64,000 nucleotides of DNA from Adiantum capillus-veneris (GCA_014529385.2 CM043965.1:14138912-14202911), one strand, 5' to 3'; positions 36,291 through 46,277 are shown, counted from the stretch's first letter. The notes: generated from the sequence alone by a model not told the origin. A program made the numbers and translations.

Positions 36291-36767
36291 TTGGGAACTG
36301 CAGATCAAGAGATACCAGCATCGGATATTTTTGGGCTTTTTCATGTGCAACCAGTTCCAATTTCAGAACCAATACCAGTGGAACCAAACCAGACTGATCT
36401 TAGAATCAGTACCAGTGTGATCAAACCAAACTGGAAACCAGTTCAGTATCAGTGGGAACACACTTTTCAATTTTTAAGCGCCCAATGGTCAGATGGCACA
36501 CCAATAGTAATCATTTCAAGGATGGGTAGAAGTCTTGTCCAATGCATGTCTGCCACGACAGCAGCGACGCACACAAGTCTAGGAGCGGCGAGTGGTGGAG
36601 CTTTTATGGCGCGAACACGTATAACAGTCAGGAGAGTCAGCATTTTTTCTCATAGATCCCCTGCGCGACGATTTCCTCCTGTTATTCATTCGCCATCGTC
36701 AAGCTCTGAAGTATCTCACTACAGCCGCAGACCTCGTCCTCTAATGAGACAGTCGACTGTCGACTAG
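36291..36767 (+). CDS. Post-integrase open frame of element B
   Basis: 158 codons in the same frame as the end of integrase, from which they are separated only by a TAA (36276-36278). The start is Pro/Gln-rich (PVPISEPIPVEP) and the C-terminal half is Arg/Ser-rich. I do not recognise it. It may be the natural C-terminal tail of pol or a leader for the extra frame that follows. Confidence 0.4.
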   Translation: MGTADQEIPASDIFGLFHVQPVPISEPIPVEPNQTDLRISTSVIKPNWKPVQYQWEHTFQFLSAQWSDGTPIVIISRMGRSLVQCMSATTAATHTSLGAASGGAFMARTRITVRRVSIFSHRSPARRFPPVIHSPSSSSEVSHYSRRPRPLMRQSTVD

Positions 36768-36806
36768 CTTTGCCAGCGACACCTGGGTACGGCTTTGACG
36801 CATCAA

Positions 36807-36846
36807 GTAAGTCTTCTTTTCTTCGCCTATTTCATCATCTTCACAG
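36807..36846 (+). promoter_or_regulatory. Possible splice acceptor before the extra frame
   Basis: A pyrimidine-rich run (TCTTCTTTTCTTC, then TTCATCATCTTCACAG) ends in CAG at 36846, three bases before ATG 36850. A GTAAGT donor-like word at 36807 is too close (40 bases) for a normal plant intron. If real, the acceptor would serve a distant donor and make a spliced subgenomic RNA. Confidence 0.25.
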
Positions 36847-36849
36847 TGT

Positions 36850-39619
36850 ATGGGTAGGAAGAAGCGCTCAGACAAGATGCAAGAGTCTCTTGAGGAAACC
36901 CAAGCCATCGTTACTGCTGCAAAGGCAAGCCTTCCCATCATTCCGTACAGTAAGATTCAACGCTATGTATTCACCGACCAAGCAATGTCTTTGCTACAAC
37001 TATGGGATCTACGTGTTGTTCTGCAAGCCACAAGAATTGCTTTCGACATAGACATCATAAAGCAGGTTCTTGATTCTTTCGATGCTGAAGATGGCAGTGC
37101 CATAGTGAATGGTCAAAAGGTGTCGGCTACACCAGAAGACATAGCTTTTGCATTCCGGATGCCCAATGAGCCCAAGCCGTCTGTCGCGACCCCACAGTAG
37201 ATAAGTATAGTCCTAAAGGAGGATGAAGCGGCTAAGTGCAAGCGCAAGGCCAGTGGTCAAGGGATTCCAGTAGCAAGACTGGAAGCCTCTACTGCTTACA
37301 AGTTTGTGGCTAAAGCAGTAAGCCTTAAAAATACTCCAACATATGTATCTGAGAAAGTCTTTGCTATGCTGTTGGCCAAGACATTGGATTCAAAGGTCTC
37401 TATTAACCTTTGTCAAATCCTGTCACACAATGTGCTTCAGCAAACTGCCAAGTTAAAATCCCAGAATGTTTTTGAAGCTTGGTATGTTTGGCAATTCTTG
37501 TATTGGGCCACTACTCCAGAGGTTCATGGACAGGTAAAAAGGTCTTGGAGTGAGAAGCCAGTTTCAGAACCCAAGAATATTGATCTGTCCTCAGATGACG
37601 AAGCGACGGACAGTCAGACCACTCCAATTGGTCTGAAAAGGAAAGCCACCGAAGAATAGGCTGGCAGTTCGAAGAAGCCAAAGACTACACTGACGAAAAG
37701 CAATGCGTTTCTGAAGCAGATAGAGAGTCAGGTCAAGACTGTGAATACTGAAAAGGCTATAGTGAACCAAACTCAGAAACAACGTGTTCAGAAAACTGTG
37801 GATCACCAGTCAGTAGGACATAGTACAGTTGCTACTGGCACTGACAAAGATCAGGCGAAAGCATCAGCTTCAGAGAAGGTAGCCGAACAGTCGGCTATGG
37901 ACAAAGCACAACTGGACAAAGGCAAAGGACAAGTGGACAAAGGCAAAGGCCCAGCTTCTTCAACTTTACCGGGTGGTGTCTCTATTCCAAATAATGAACA
38001 AACTTTGCACCTGGTAAAGAAGGACAGGTTGCAGCAGATGCAAACCCATCCACTGAAAGGGCGTCTTCTTCTACAGAAAGTTGATTATGCAGCCTTACCT
38101 TATATGGCTCCAGTGACGGTATATGAGCCTACTGATTCTGACCCAGCTACAGTAAAGGACGGATGTTCAGTCCTCATTCAGTCTTCTTGGAATACTATTG
38201 TCAATTGTATGGGACAAATGTTGGATGCTGCAGGGTCAGAAGATGAACTGAAAAAGGCTAATGCTGACTTGAAGGAAGCTGAAGACCAGATTCAGAAGCT
38301 CAAGATAGCATGAGATGAGCAGAATATGCAACATAGGCTCCTTGAAGCTCATTCAGATAGGGTTATTGATCTATTAAACAAAAAGCTAGCTAAGGCGGAG
38401 TCTGAGATACTGATCATCAAGAAACAAAGGAATGAAGCGCTGAGAGCTGCAAAATGGGCTGAAACAATGCTAAAAATGAAGAGAGTTGACTTCAACTCCT
38501 TGTTTATTTTCCATACAACTCTAAAGGCTTCCCTCACTGACGAATACATTTATAACAGCCTGGCTAAAATTTTAAATCCAGCAGGCAATGCTGTCTTTGA
38601 TCTGGAAAATTTGAAGTCTTTAATGGAGAGTACGCAGAGTGATTTGCAGGACAAAGTGGCTGAGTATAATAATGCTCTAATGAATCAAGCAATATTGGAT
38701 TATATTGAGCAGCAGAATTCCCTGAATGAAGCAGAAGAAGAAGATAAGGACGAAGGAGCTGATAAGGAGGAGAATGACCAAGAAGAAGGGCATACTAATG
38801 ATGATGATGCCCCACCTCCAGGACCTGGTACTGGTGGTACAGGGCCAACTGAAGGAGGTCAGTCAAAGCCAGACCAGCCAGGCCAGAATGAGGGCCAGCA
38901 GGAAGGCCAAAATGAAGGGCAACAATTGGGTAATCAATAGTCAGAAGAACAACATCCCAGCCATACTGGGAATCAGCCAACAAATCAGTCCCAGCTTAGT
39001 AGGGAGGATAAAGGGAAAAGCAAAGTTAGAGATGAGGGACCAGTGGCTGATCAGCAGCATTCCTTGCAGCTTATTACCCTGAACAGGCAATTGAGACATC
39101 GGCAGGCTTCCATAACCAGACAATCTCTGGAGGATGATAATCTCCTTTCTGATCTAGAACGGTTTCAGAGGCTGTATGTCGGGGCCAGGGAAATGGTGGA
39201 GCATTGGAAATCAGTGGCTTTTCATGATCAAGAAGCTTGCCGTTTACCTGCGCATCCCAGCACAGTCCAGCTGCTGGAAAGAGTTCTTGAATGGATAATC
39301 ACTGCTAAAGAGAGAGTGACCAACCCACATTTGCAAAGACAATCTACTGCAGATTGTCGCTCTCTCGCCCTTGAATTAGAACTTCTGTTGGGAAACAAAC
39401 CAACTTACAAATGTATGAAGGATGTTCAAGAACAGTTACAGAAGGTTTTGGTGCAGATGCAAATTGCCAGAGGAGTCTTGGACCAGAGAGTAGGGGCCAT
39501 TCTTGAGGATCAAACAGCCACTAGTAAAGGACCTCAGACTAGAATGTCAGTCGGAGAATAGACAACTGCTCTCCGTAAATTGTTTCAGCTAGTGAGAATC
39601 ACCACAAAGATGATGCAGC
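36850..39619 (+). pseudogene. Large extra reading frame of element B, left part
   Basis: From ATG 36850 one reading frame runs without a single frameshift to the copia insertion at 39619 (about 923 codons). It is broken only by stop codons at 37198 (TAG), 37657 (TAG), 38311 (TGA), 38938 (TAG) and 39559 (TAG). The first 120 residues include IPYSKIQRYVFTDQAMSLL and a segment around VNGQKVSATPEDIAFAF; the latter resembles the VxGxxVxxTPExIAxxF pattern of Athila-type element proteins. Then follow a Lys/Gln-rich low-complexity region (37740-37980), coiled-coil segments (38230-38480), an acidic and Gly/Gln/Pro-rich region (38720-38940) and a second helical domain (39060-39540). It lies where env-like ORFs occur in Athila elements, but I see no signal peptide or membrane segment. 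Function unknown. Confidence 0.75.
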
Positions 39620-39624
39620 AAGAG
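39620..39624. repeat. Target-site duplication of element C, left
   Basis: AAGAG, repeated at 44803-44807 on the other side of the copia element. Confidence 0.97.
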
Positions 39625-39851
39625 TGTTGGAATTAGGGTTGTAGAGAAACACACACAGCTTGGAGAAGACGAAGGAAGCTCAAGGCACACAATAGAGAGT
39701 GTATTCCTTAGTGTGCAATGGAAAGATAGATAGCCCTAGAGTGATGGGCGTATATACAATGCACGGGGGAAAAAACCTCCTAAAGAGGGAAAAAATGCCC
39801 CGGCGGTCCTAGTGTGTTCACACACATCACTACCACATGTATATGGTAACA
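39625..39851 (-). repeat. 3' LTR of element C
   Basis: 227 bp. On the minus strand it starts TGTTACCATATAC and ends CCAACA. A TATATA word lies at about 39750-39757, as in the other LTR. Confidence 0.97.
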
Positions 39852-39926
39852 AATCCCCCCTGGAGTGATGCGGTGAACGAGAGCTGGCACATGAGTAAAG
39901 GGAAGTGCCATGCCCTGAGGACAGGA

Positions 39927-41708
39927 TCAGTCCACAAAGGGGAGTAAGCCCAAAGCTTTGCGGAAAGCTTCAAGCTTCTCACGAGACAATGCCTTTGTGA
40001 AAAGATCTGCAAGGTTGTCCTGTGTTGGCACATAAGCCAAGCTGATCTCTCCTGTTGAGAGCCTCTCCCTGACATAGTGGTAATGCACCTCAATGTGCTT
40101 TGTGCGAGCATGAAAAACTGGGTTCCTCGCAACTGCCAATGCGCTCTGACTGTCAGTGTAGATAGTGTTGGCAGTGTCCTGTCCAACACCCAAGTCAGCC
40201 ATAAGGCGTCTGAGCCATACACACTCAACCGTAGCTGTGAAGACTGCCCTGTACTCAGCCTCACAACTCGAAGTGGCCACAGTAGGTTGCTTCTTGCTCA
40301 ACCATGATATACATGAACTGCCAAGCATGAAACAAAAACCACTTGTGGACACTCGCGTGTCAAAACAACCAGCCCAATCTAAGTCCGAAAAAGCATGTAA
40401 GTCTGGCGGCAATGATCCCCCCTTGGGATAAAACAAGCCAAGATGTAAAGTGCCACTAAGGTAGCGGAAAATCCTCTTGACAGCCTGCCAATGCTTAGAC
40501 CCTGGGCTATGCATAAATCTGCTGACCTGCGAGACTCCAAACTGAATATCTGGCCTCGTGTTGCATACATAAATGAGGCAGCCAACAGCAGTTTGGTAAA
40601 GAGTGACATCAGCAGGATCGCCAGCATCATGTAGACTCAACTTCAAACCTGTTTCCATGGGAGTGGCAATAGGTTTGCAATCCTCAAGTCCAAACTTACA
40701 TAGCAATGTCTCTATGTAACTTTTCTGACACAAGGCAATACCACCATCACACTGCTTAAACTGTATACCCAAGTAATGATGCAACAGCCCCAAATCTTTC
40801 ATCTTGAAAGTAGCATTCAAATCAGCCTTAAATTCAGCAATATGTCTCTCATTTGGTCCAGTGATCAACAAATCATCAACATAAAGAACCACAATGAGAA
40901 ATACATCATCCTCACGCTTTACATACAATGTGCTTTCTGTTGGACTGTTACGAAAGCCTCGTTTAACCAAATGAGTGTCAGCTTTCTCATACCAAGCACG
41001 AGGAGATTGCTTCAACCCATACAAAGCCTTCTTACATTTGCACACTTTGTCCTCTTGTCCTTTTATAACAAAACCGCGAGGCTGCGTTACATAAACTTCC
41101 TCAAATATGTCACCATTCAAGAAAGCAGTAACAATGTCTGATTGATGTACATCCCAACCAAAATGAGCTGCCAATGCACATAGAAAACGCACAGTAGTCA
41201 TACGACAAGTGGGAGCAAAAGTCTCTTCATAATCTATGCCTTTTTGTTGTGCATAACCCTTTGCAACAAGTCGAGCCTTATGGCGATCGATCTCACCATC
41301 CGGCTTGCGTTTCAACTTGTAAACCCACTTCGTACCAATGGCCTTTTTGCCAGGAGGCAATTCACATAAAGTCCATGTGTCATTCTCTATAAGTGCATCA
41401 TATTCTGATTTCATGGCAGCAATCCAATTTTCTGAATTCTGTGCTTCATCAAAAGACAGAGGCTCCTCAACATCATGTAAACTAGACACAGCCAAAGCAT
41501 AACAATCTGATGCATAAGATGCATGGCGAGAGCCTGAACGAGTACGACTAGATAAAGGTGCATCCAATTTACTGTCACGCAAAGTGTGCACCAGCCATTT
41601 TGGCATACCTCTAGCCTGCTCATTTTCAGCCCTTTCCTCATCAAGTACATCATGTACATCTGCATCAGTAATAGGCTGTTCTAAAACATTTTCAGAAACC
41701 CCCATAGG
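39927..41708 (-). CDS. Element C polyprotein, reverse transcriptase and RNase H part
   Basis: 593 codons directly after the TAG at 41711-41709 and in the same frame as the part upstream. Counting from the Met at 41705, reverse transcriptase starts near residue 110, with GTKWVYKLKRKPDG (124-137), RLVAKGYAQQKGIDYEETFA (145-164), DVHQSDIVTAFLNGDI (185-200), LYGLKQSPRAWYE (228-240) and catalytic YVDD at 275-278. RNase H shows SDLDWAG (440-446), CEAEY (481-485), YTDSQSA (516-522) and the final DNLADLFTKAL, keeping the D-E-D-D set. All motifs are complete. In a functional element this part is made only as the C-terminal portion of the polyprotein, so the TAG cuts off its expression. Confidence 0.95.
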   Translation of the reverse strand, partial: PMGVSENVLEQPITDADVHDVLDEERAENEQARGMPKWLVHTLRDSKLDAPLSSRTRSGSRHASYASDCYALAVSSLHDVEEPLSFDEAQNSENWIAAMKSEYDALIENDTWTLCELPPGKKAIGTKWVYKLKRKPDGEIDRHKARLVAKGYAQQKGIDYEETFAPTCRMTTVRFLCALAAHFGWDVHQSDIVTAFLNGDIFEEVYVTQPRGFVIKGQEDKVCKCKKALYGLKQSPRAWYEKADTHLVKRGFRNSPTESTLYVKREDDVFLIVVLYVDDLLITGPNERHIAEFKADLNATFKMKDLGLLHHYLGIQFKQCDGGIALCQKSYIETLLCKFGLEDCKPIATPMETGLKLSLHDAGDPADVTLYQTAVGCLIYVCNTRPDIQFGVSQVSRFMHSPGSKHWQAVKRIFRYLSGTLHLGLFYPKGGSLPPDLHAFSDLDWAGCFDTRVSTSGFCFMLGSSCISWLSKKQPTVATSSCEAEYRAVFTATVECVWLRRLMADLGVGQDTANTIYTDSQSALAVARNPVFHARTKHIEVHYHYVRERLSTGEISLAYVPTQDNLADLFTKALSREKLEAFRKALGLLPFVD

Positions 41709-44213
41709 CTATACATTTGCCTCATTGGAACTTACATTCGTATTTCCACCACTGAAAAGAGGCAACAAAGTGTCATAAATGTCCTGTGAGCTTACATTAT
41801 TGTCTCTAGTACATGACAGCAAGGGTTGAACAGAATCTTCCACAAACACTACATCCCGTGAAACCAAAATACGTTTTGTTTGCGGGTGATACAACCTGTA
41901 ACCTTTGCTTTCAGCACTATAACCAACAAAAATACATTTGACAGCCTTATCATCCAATTTTCTGCGCTGCACTTGTGGCACCAAAGCATATGCCAAACAG
42001 CCAAAAACACGCATGTGCTCAATAGAAGGTTTTCTATCATGCCATGCTTCATATGGAGTAATAGACTGCAAAGCTTTCGTAGGACACCTGTTAAGTACAT
42101 AAGTGGCACACATGATGGCCTCAAGCCAAAAAGAATGCGGTAAAGCTTGACTTTTGACCATACATCGTGCCATTTCCGTTAGTGACCTGTTTTTCCTCTC
42201 AGCAACACCATTTTGCTGAGGTGTATAAGGCACTGTACATTGGTGTTTTATCCCACGACTAGCCAGAAATGCATTAAATTCATGAGACATATACTCCCCC
42301 CCTCGATCGGAACGGAGGGTGCCCATAGTACATTTTGAGACATTTTCAGCCATAGCCAAAAATTGTTTGAAGCACATAAAAACTTCGGACTTTGCTTTAA
42401 GCGGAAATACCCATGCATGCCTGGAGTAATCATCAATGAAAGTCACGAAGTACAGGTAATTGCCCAAGGACGGAGTTTGCATGGGCCCACAAACATCACT
42501 ATGCACAAGCTGCAACCTGCATGTGGCCCTAACTGAACCATCCTTTGGAAACTTAGAACGCTGCATTTTACCCAGAATACAGCCTTCACAAACATGTTTG
42601 ATAGGTGCTTCAAGAGGCGGCAAAGAAGCAACCATATCAGATTTCTGCAAACGCAGCAAACTGGCAAAATTCAGATGACCAAAACGTGCATGCCAAAGTT
42701 TTGCATCTGAAATAGCCCTTGAATCTGCAACAGCATTTGCAAAATTTTGTCCACACTTGTCATACAAAGTGAGCTTATACAGCCCACGGCACAAAAGCCC
42801 AGATGCAACAATTTCATCACCAAAACTGAGATCATGAACTGTACATCTGTCATCCACAAATTTGACTACAAGTCCAAGTCTAGCAAGTGCGAATACAGAC
42901 AATAGATTCTTCTTGATCCCAGGTACATAAAGTGCATCAACAAGTGTGAAGGAACTGCCATTAGCAGCAGTGAGCACAATCTTTCCAACTCCCTGAACTG
43001 GATAAGAGGCGTTGTTGGCACAAGTGACTGAATTCCCATGATGGACAGACTCGAGAGAGGTAAACAATTCACGATGTGAGGTAATGTGCTTTGTAGCACC
43101 ACTGTCGAAATACCACACATGTGAATCTGCAGCAACTGACAAGCATGCATCATGGACAGCAGGATTGTAAGTGCACTCTGCGCTAAAAGCCCATTCTGCA
43201 TCAACATCAGCATCAAAATCTCCTTTCACAGAAGACTCAACAATGGCTGCATTTGTAGTGGAACCAGCATTTGCAGTGGAACCACCCTCTTTCTTCTTAG
43301 CCTCTTTGGCCTTCAACTTAGGACACGACTTGATCAAGTGATCATTGGCTTTACAATAATGGCAACGCATCTTCTTTTTGCCCTTATCACCAGAATTTCC
43401 AGACGAAGTGCTGCCAGCAGAAGCATTAGGAACAGAATTTTTGCCACTCGCAGCAGAACCATAAGAAGTGGCTGCATTACTGTTACCACCCTTTCTTTGA
43501 GAAGCAATAAAAGCCTGTTCGACTGCACGCTGCCTAGTCCTGTTTTTTCTAGAAAGTGACTCTTGCAACAGCAATGTGCATAATGCATCAAACTTGACAA
43601 CTTCAGGATTTCCTTGGGTCATCAGTCTCCAAGTACTAGCAAAAGTCTGGTAGGAATCTGGTAAGGCATCAAGAACAGTCTGCACAAGGGAACTGTCAGA
43701 AATGACTTCACCTGCAGAAATGAGTTGCTCATTGATATCCTTGACACTAGCAAGGAAAGTGTCCATATCATCCTCCTCATGCATAATCTTCGACTCTAGC
43801 TCTTTACGCAGCAAAGCAATTTTAGCCTCATTGCGGCTTGCATAAAGACCTGCTAGAATATCCCAAGCCTGTTTTGCAGATTTTGCTGAACGGATGTGAG
43901 GAATAATGGTGCGCTTCACAGACAACGCAATCAATGCATGAGCCTGCGCATCCTTAACATCCCAACGAGCTTGTTCTGCTGTAGGCAAAACAACTCTAAC
44001 AGCTGCAATCCTTGCAGCAAGACCTGCAACATCCTCAATATCGCCTACATCTTCAGAACCAGGACGTACATCAATGCCCTGCACAATGTTCCAGACACCT
44101 TTTGACACAAGAACGTGTTGCATCATATAAGCCCACATAGGGTAGTTGTCCCCATCCAACCTGTCCTCAGCAGCAAACATCTTGAACACATCTGTGTTGT
44201 TGTTGTCAGCCAT
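41709..44213 (-). CDS. Element C polyprotein, gag, protease and integrase part
   Basis: The likely start is ATG 44213 (MADNNNTDVFKMF); an in-frame extension to 44273 lies upstream but is less gag-like. 834 codons then TAG 41711-41709. Domains by residue: gag (about 20-230, with YPMWAYMMQHVL and AKQAWDIL), CCHC knuckle C284-C297 (CHYCKANDHLIKSC), protease with WYFDSGATKH (367-376), integrase zinc domain LWHARFGHLN...CEGC (507-545) and core residues D573 (HSDVCGP), D636 (RSDRGGEY) and E672 (NGVAERKNR). The TAG replaces what is probably a Gln codon between integrase and reverse transcriptase, an unusual place for programmed readthrough, so a point mutation is likelier. Confidence 0.95.
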   Translation of the reverse strand: MADNNNTDVFKMFAAEDRLDGDNYPMWAYMMQHVLVSKGVWNIVQGIDVRPGSEDVGDIEDVAGLAARIAAVRVVLPTAEQARWDVKDAQAHALIALSVKRTIIPHIRSAKSAKQAWDILAGLYASRNEAKIALLRKELESKIMHEEDDMDTFLASVKDINEQLISAGEVISDSSLVQTVLDALPDSYQTFASTWRLMTQGNPEVVKFDALCTLLLQESLSRKNRTRQRAVEQAFIASQRKGGNSNAATSYGSAASGKNSVPNASAGSTSSGNSGDKGKKKMRCHYCKANDHLIKSCPKLKAKEAKKKEGGSTANAGSTTNAAIVESSVKGDFDADVDAEWAFSAECTYNPAVHDACLSVAADSHVWYFDSGATKHITSHRELFTSLESVHHGNSVTCANNASYPVQGVGKIVLTAANGSSFTLVDALYVPGIKKNLLSVFALARLGLVVKFVDDRCTVHDLSFGDEIVASGLLCRGLYKLTLYDKCGQNFANAVADSRAISDAKLWHARFGHLNFASLLRLQKSDMVASLPPLEAPIKHVCEGCILGKMQRSKFPKDGSVRATCRLQLVHSDVCGPMQTPSLGNYLYFVTFIDDYSRHAWVFPLKAKSEVFMCFKQFLAMAENVSKCTMGTLRSDRGGEYMSHEFNAFLASRGIKHQCTVPYTPQQNGVAERKNRSLTEMARCMVKSQALPHSFWLEAIMCATYVLNRCPTKALQSITPYEAWHDRKPSIEHMRVFGCLAYALVPQVQRRKLDDKAVKCIFVGYSAESKGYRLYHPQTKRILVSRDVVFVEDSVQPLLSCTRDNNVSSQDIYDTLLPLFSGGNTNVSSNEANV

Positions 44214-44561
44214 GGTAAATGCTGCACCTGATGTGAAAACTGCCCGAAAATAGGAGAAATGGAGCGGGAACAACTTGTGCTATATAGCACAAACCGTAGA
44301 AGACTATAAGGCACCTGTTATGCAGAAAACGGCACTGACAGAAAATCTGCACAAAATGACGAAATAGCCTGTGCAGTACTGCCCGTAGTGGAAACGGAGG
44401 CCGAAATGAGCCCAAATCAAAATTCTGAGCAGACCGAGCTCTTCGAGCTCACCCAAAATATTTGTCGACCTGCGAACGCTTGCCAAAGCTCACTGAAATC
44501 GGAGAAAGTGAGCAGGCGTGTGCTGGAGCAGCTGGCGACTAAGCCCGGGAGGACGTGACCT

Positions 44562-44573
44562 GCTCTGATACCA
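44562..44573 (-). other. Primer binding site of element C
   Basis: On the minus strand TGGTATCAGAGC lies two bases after the LTR. It is complementary to the 3' end of initiator methionine tRNA, the usual primer of plant copia elements. Confidence 0.95.
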
Positions 44574-44575
44574 AT

Positions 44576-44802
44576 TGTTGGAATTAGGGTTGCAGAGAAA
44601 CACACACAGCTTGGAGAAGACGAAGGAAGCTCAAGGCACACAATAGAGAGTGTATTCCTTAGTGTGCAATGGAAAGATAGATAGCCCTAGAGTGATGGGC
44701 GTATATACAATGCACGGGGGAAAAAACCTCCTAAAGAGGGAAAAAATGCCCCGGCGGTCCTAGTGTGTTCACACACATCACTACCACATGTATATGGTAA
44801 CA
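44576..44802 (-). repeat. 5' LTR of element C
   Basis: 227 bp, TGTTAC...CCAACA on the minus strand, the promoter-bearing copy. It is followed on the plus-strand side by target duplication AAGAG (44803-44807). Confidence 0.97.
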
Positions 44803-44807
44803 AAGAG

Positions 44808-45548
44808 AACCAGGGTGTTCTCAATTTTTTAGAATTCGTGCATGATTCTCCAATTCTCTTGTATGCCTTTCCAACAAGAGAGACGGAGTTGCCAAGATTT
44901 TTTCCAGCACTTTATCCTCAACATCCAGAACCAATTGATCCCCTTACATACTTCAAGATTATTGATGAGCTCTAGGATTGGTATGAGCGATCGACTGTGG
45001 AATGGAAAACTTGGCAAACACTGTTCAATGATGCTCTCCAACTCAATGATATTCATGCACTGAAATAAGAGATGCACAAGATCCGGATATGTATGTGTCA
45101 GTAGAAGATTTAGATCAGGGGCCTGACCAAGATCACTAATCAACTGCTGCAACTTACTGTCGAATATTCTAAATTGCCTGAAAAGGATATTGCAGCTAAG
45201 GCGGGCCTAGCACCACAGTACAAGGAGATGGCTGAGATTCTTTTCGAAGCTCGGGTCAAAACTAATCAGCCTCTTCCAGAAGGATGGATCCATACTGCTT
45301 CGCATTGTCATAAGCTGGCCAGAACCAGGATCACCAAAGGCAGGCGCACACTCTATGATCCTGACACCAAAACCTATCATTCACTCATGCCTTATGAAGT
45401 AGAGATGACCACAGAAAGGCGGGATCAGCTTGAGCAGGAGGCTATTTACCAACTGATTCAGAAGGAGAATGCTGGTAGTGGGACTTCTCAGACGCCATCC
45501 AGGTCAATGGGCAAACAAAAGATGGTTCAATGGAAGGATACTGGGTAG
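44808..45548 (+). pseudogene. Large extra reading frame of element B, right part
   Basis: Continues the frame of the left part exactly: counting the AAGAG duplication once, the copia insert lies between codons. 247 codons to TAG 45546-45548. In-frame stops lie at 44973 (TAG), 45066 (TAA), 45102 (TAG) and 45111 (TAG). Visible segments include FLEFVHDSPILLYAFPTR, AAKAGLAPQYKEMAEILFEA and HKLARTRITKGRRTLYDP. The sequence is well-mixed and protein-like, with no family recognised. Together with 36850-39624 it makes a single protein of about 1170 residues, between integrase and 3' LTR. Confidence 0.7.
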
Positions 45549-45803
45549 TTCCATCTCAGAATTCAGTGGCGACTTTTCTTCCTCAGTTGGAAGGTTGATA
45601 TCCGTTTGTGTAGACGATGAGAGCTCTACCTTGGCCTTTTCAATTGCCTCTCGCAATCTTTGTATGGCCACTCTATCATTGGTCAAGTCCAATCCCCAAC
45701 ATCAGAACCAGACAGTGGATTTTCCAGTCTCAAATCAGAATCAGACAGGGGAATTTTTCAGAAATTTTGGACTCTTGCCAAAATTCAAGAAAGAAGGGAA
45801 GAA

Positions 45804-46272
45804 TGTAGATGGCTGAGACAGTTTCACTAAGTGGGAACGTTCTCTTATGAGACGGGCAACGAATTAGTCAGTAATTACTATGGTAAACCCAAGGTGTATA
45901 AATAGGGCCCATTACATTGTAATCAGGTTGGCATTTGGGTTAGCATTTCGGTGGTATTTGTACTTGAGTTGTCAATCTTTGGCAGTTGTTGTCAGTTGTA
46001 TTCTCTCTGTAAATCATATCATACTCACTGTAATCTTTTATCTGTAATCCCAATCACAGCAGATATTCCAGTCACACTTACTCTGTGTCCAGTACTCTGA
46101 ATCTGAATCTGAATATTATTCTCAGTACATAGTCTGATTCTCATTCCAGTAGATAAATTCCAGTTCAGTTTCTCATTCTCTGTCCAGTCGACTGTCTAAA
46201 CTAACACATCATCAGTAGCCGAAATCTTCTAACACTGGAATTAGCTATCTCAAGAGATCAGCTCCAATTCCA
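45804..46272 (+). repeat. 3' LTR of element B
   Basis: TGTAGATGG...AATTCCA, preceded by the purine-rich AAGAAAGAAGGGAAGAA (45787-45803), the polypurine tract. It contains TATAAATA at 45897-45904. It is followed by the AGGGA target duplication (46273-46277). Confidence 0.93.
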
Positions 46273-46277
46273 AGGGA

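Larger units (their letters stand above)
39625..44802 (-). mobile_element. Ty1/copia retrotransposon C, nearly intact
   Basis: A complete 5178-bp element on the minus strand with two 227-bp LTRs that differ at one base by my reading (39642 T against 44593 C). It has an initiator-Met primer site, a polypurine tract (CCAGGGGGGATT read on the minus strand, left end at 39852) and flanking AAGAG duplications. The gag-pol gene is one frame of 1429 codons broken by a single TAG. It sits inside the extra frame of element B in antisense. By LTR identity it is the youngest insertion in the window. Gene order integrase, reverse transcriptase, RNase H proves the copia superfamily. Confidence 0.97.
30050..46272 (+). 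mobile_element. Ty3/gypsy retrotransposon B, inserted in A
   Basis: LTRs at 30050-30517 and 45804-46272 (TGTAGA...TTCCA) are flanked by the 5-bp target duplication AGGGA (30045-30049 and 46273-46277). Inside are gag with two zinc knuckles, protease, reverse transcriptase, RNase H, integrase, and then a very long extra reading frame before the 3' LTR. Without copia element C the element is about 11 kb. LTRs differ at about 15 of 450 aligned positions plus two indels, mostly C/T and G/A changes. No chromodomain was seen. The extra 3' frame points to the Athila/Tat side of the family. Several frameshifts in pol make it inactive. Confidence 0.93.

Noticed and set aside
36807-36846. A complete 40-bp intron with GTAAGT and CACAG ends
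   Set aside because: Too short for plant splicing; kept only as a possible acceptor.
37741-37980. Env-type glycoprotein in the extra ORF of element B
   Set aside because: No signal peptide, hydrophobic fusion segment or membrane anchor is visible; composition is charged and low-complexity.
44562-44573. tRNA-Met gene at the TGGTATCAGAGC words (also 49759 and 50988)
   Set aside because: Only the 3' complement is present, directly after an LTR; these are primer binding sites, not tRNA genes.
36850-45548. Reassigned UAG codon or U-to-C RNA editing rescuing the stops in element B
   Set aside because: All stops could be reverted by U-to-C change, and ferns do such editing in organelles, but this is a nuclear element with frameshifts in pol. 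Deamination of methylated C explains the pattern more simply.
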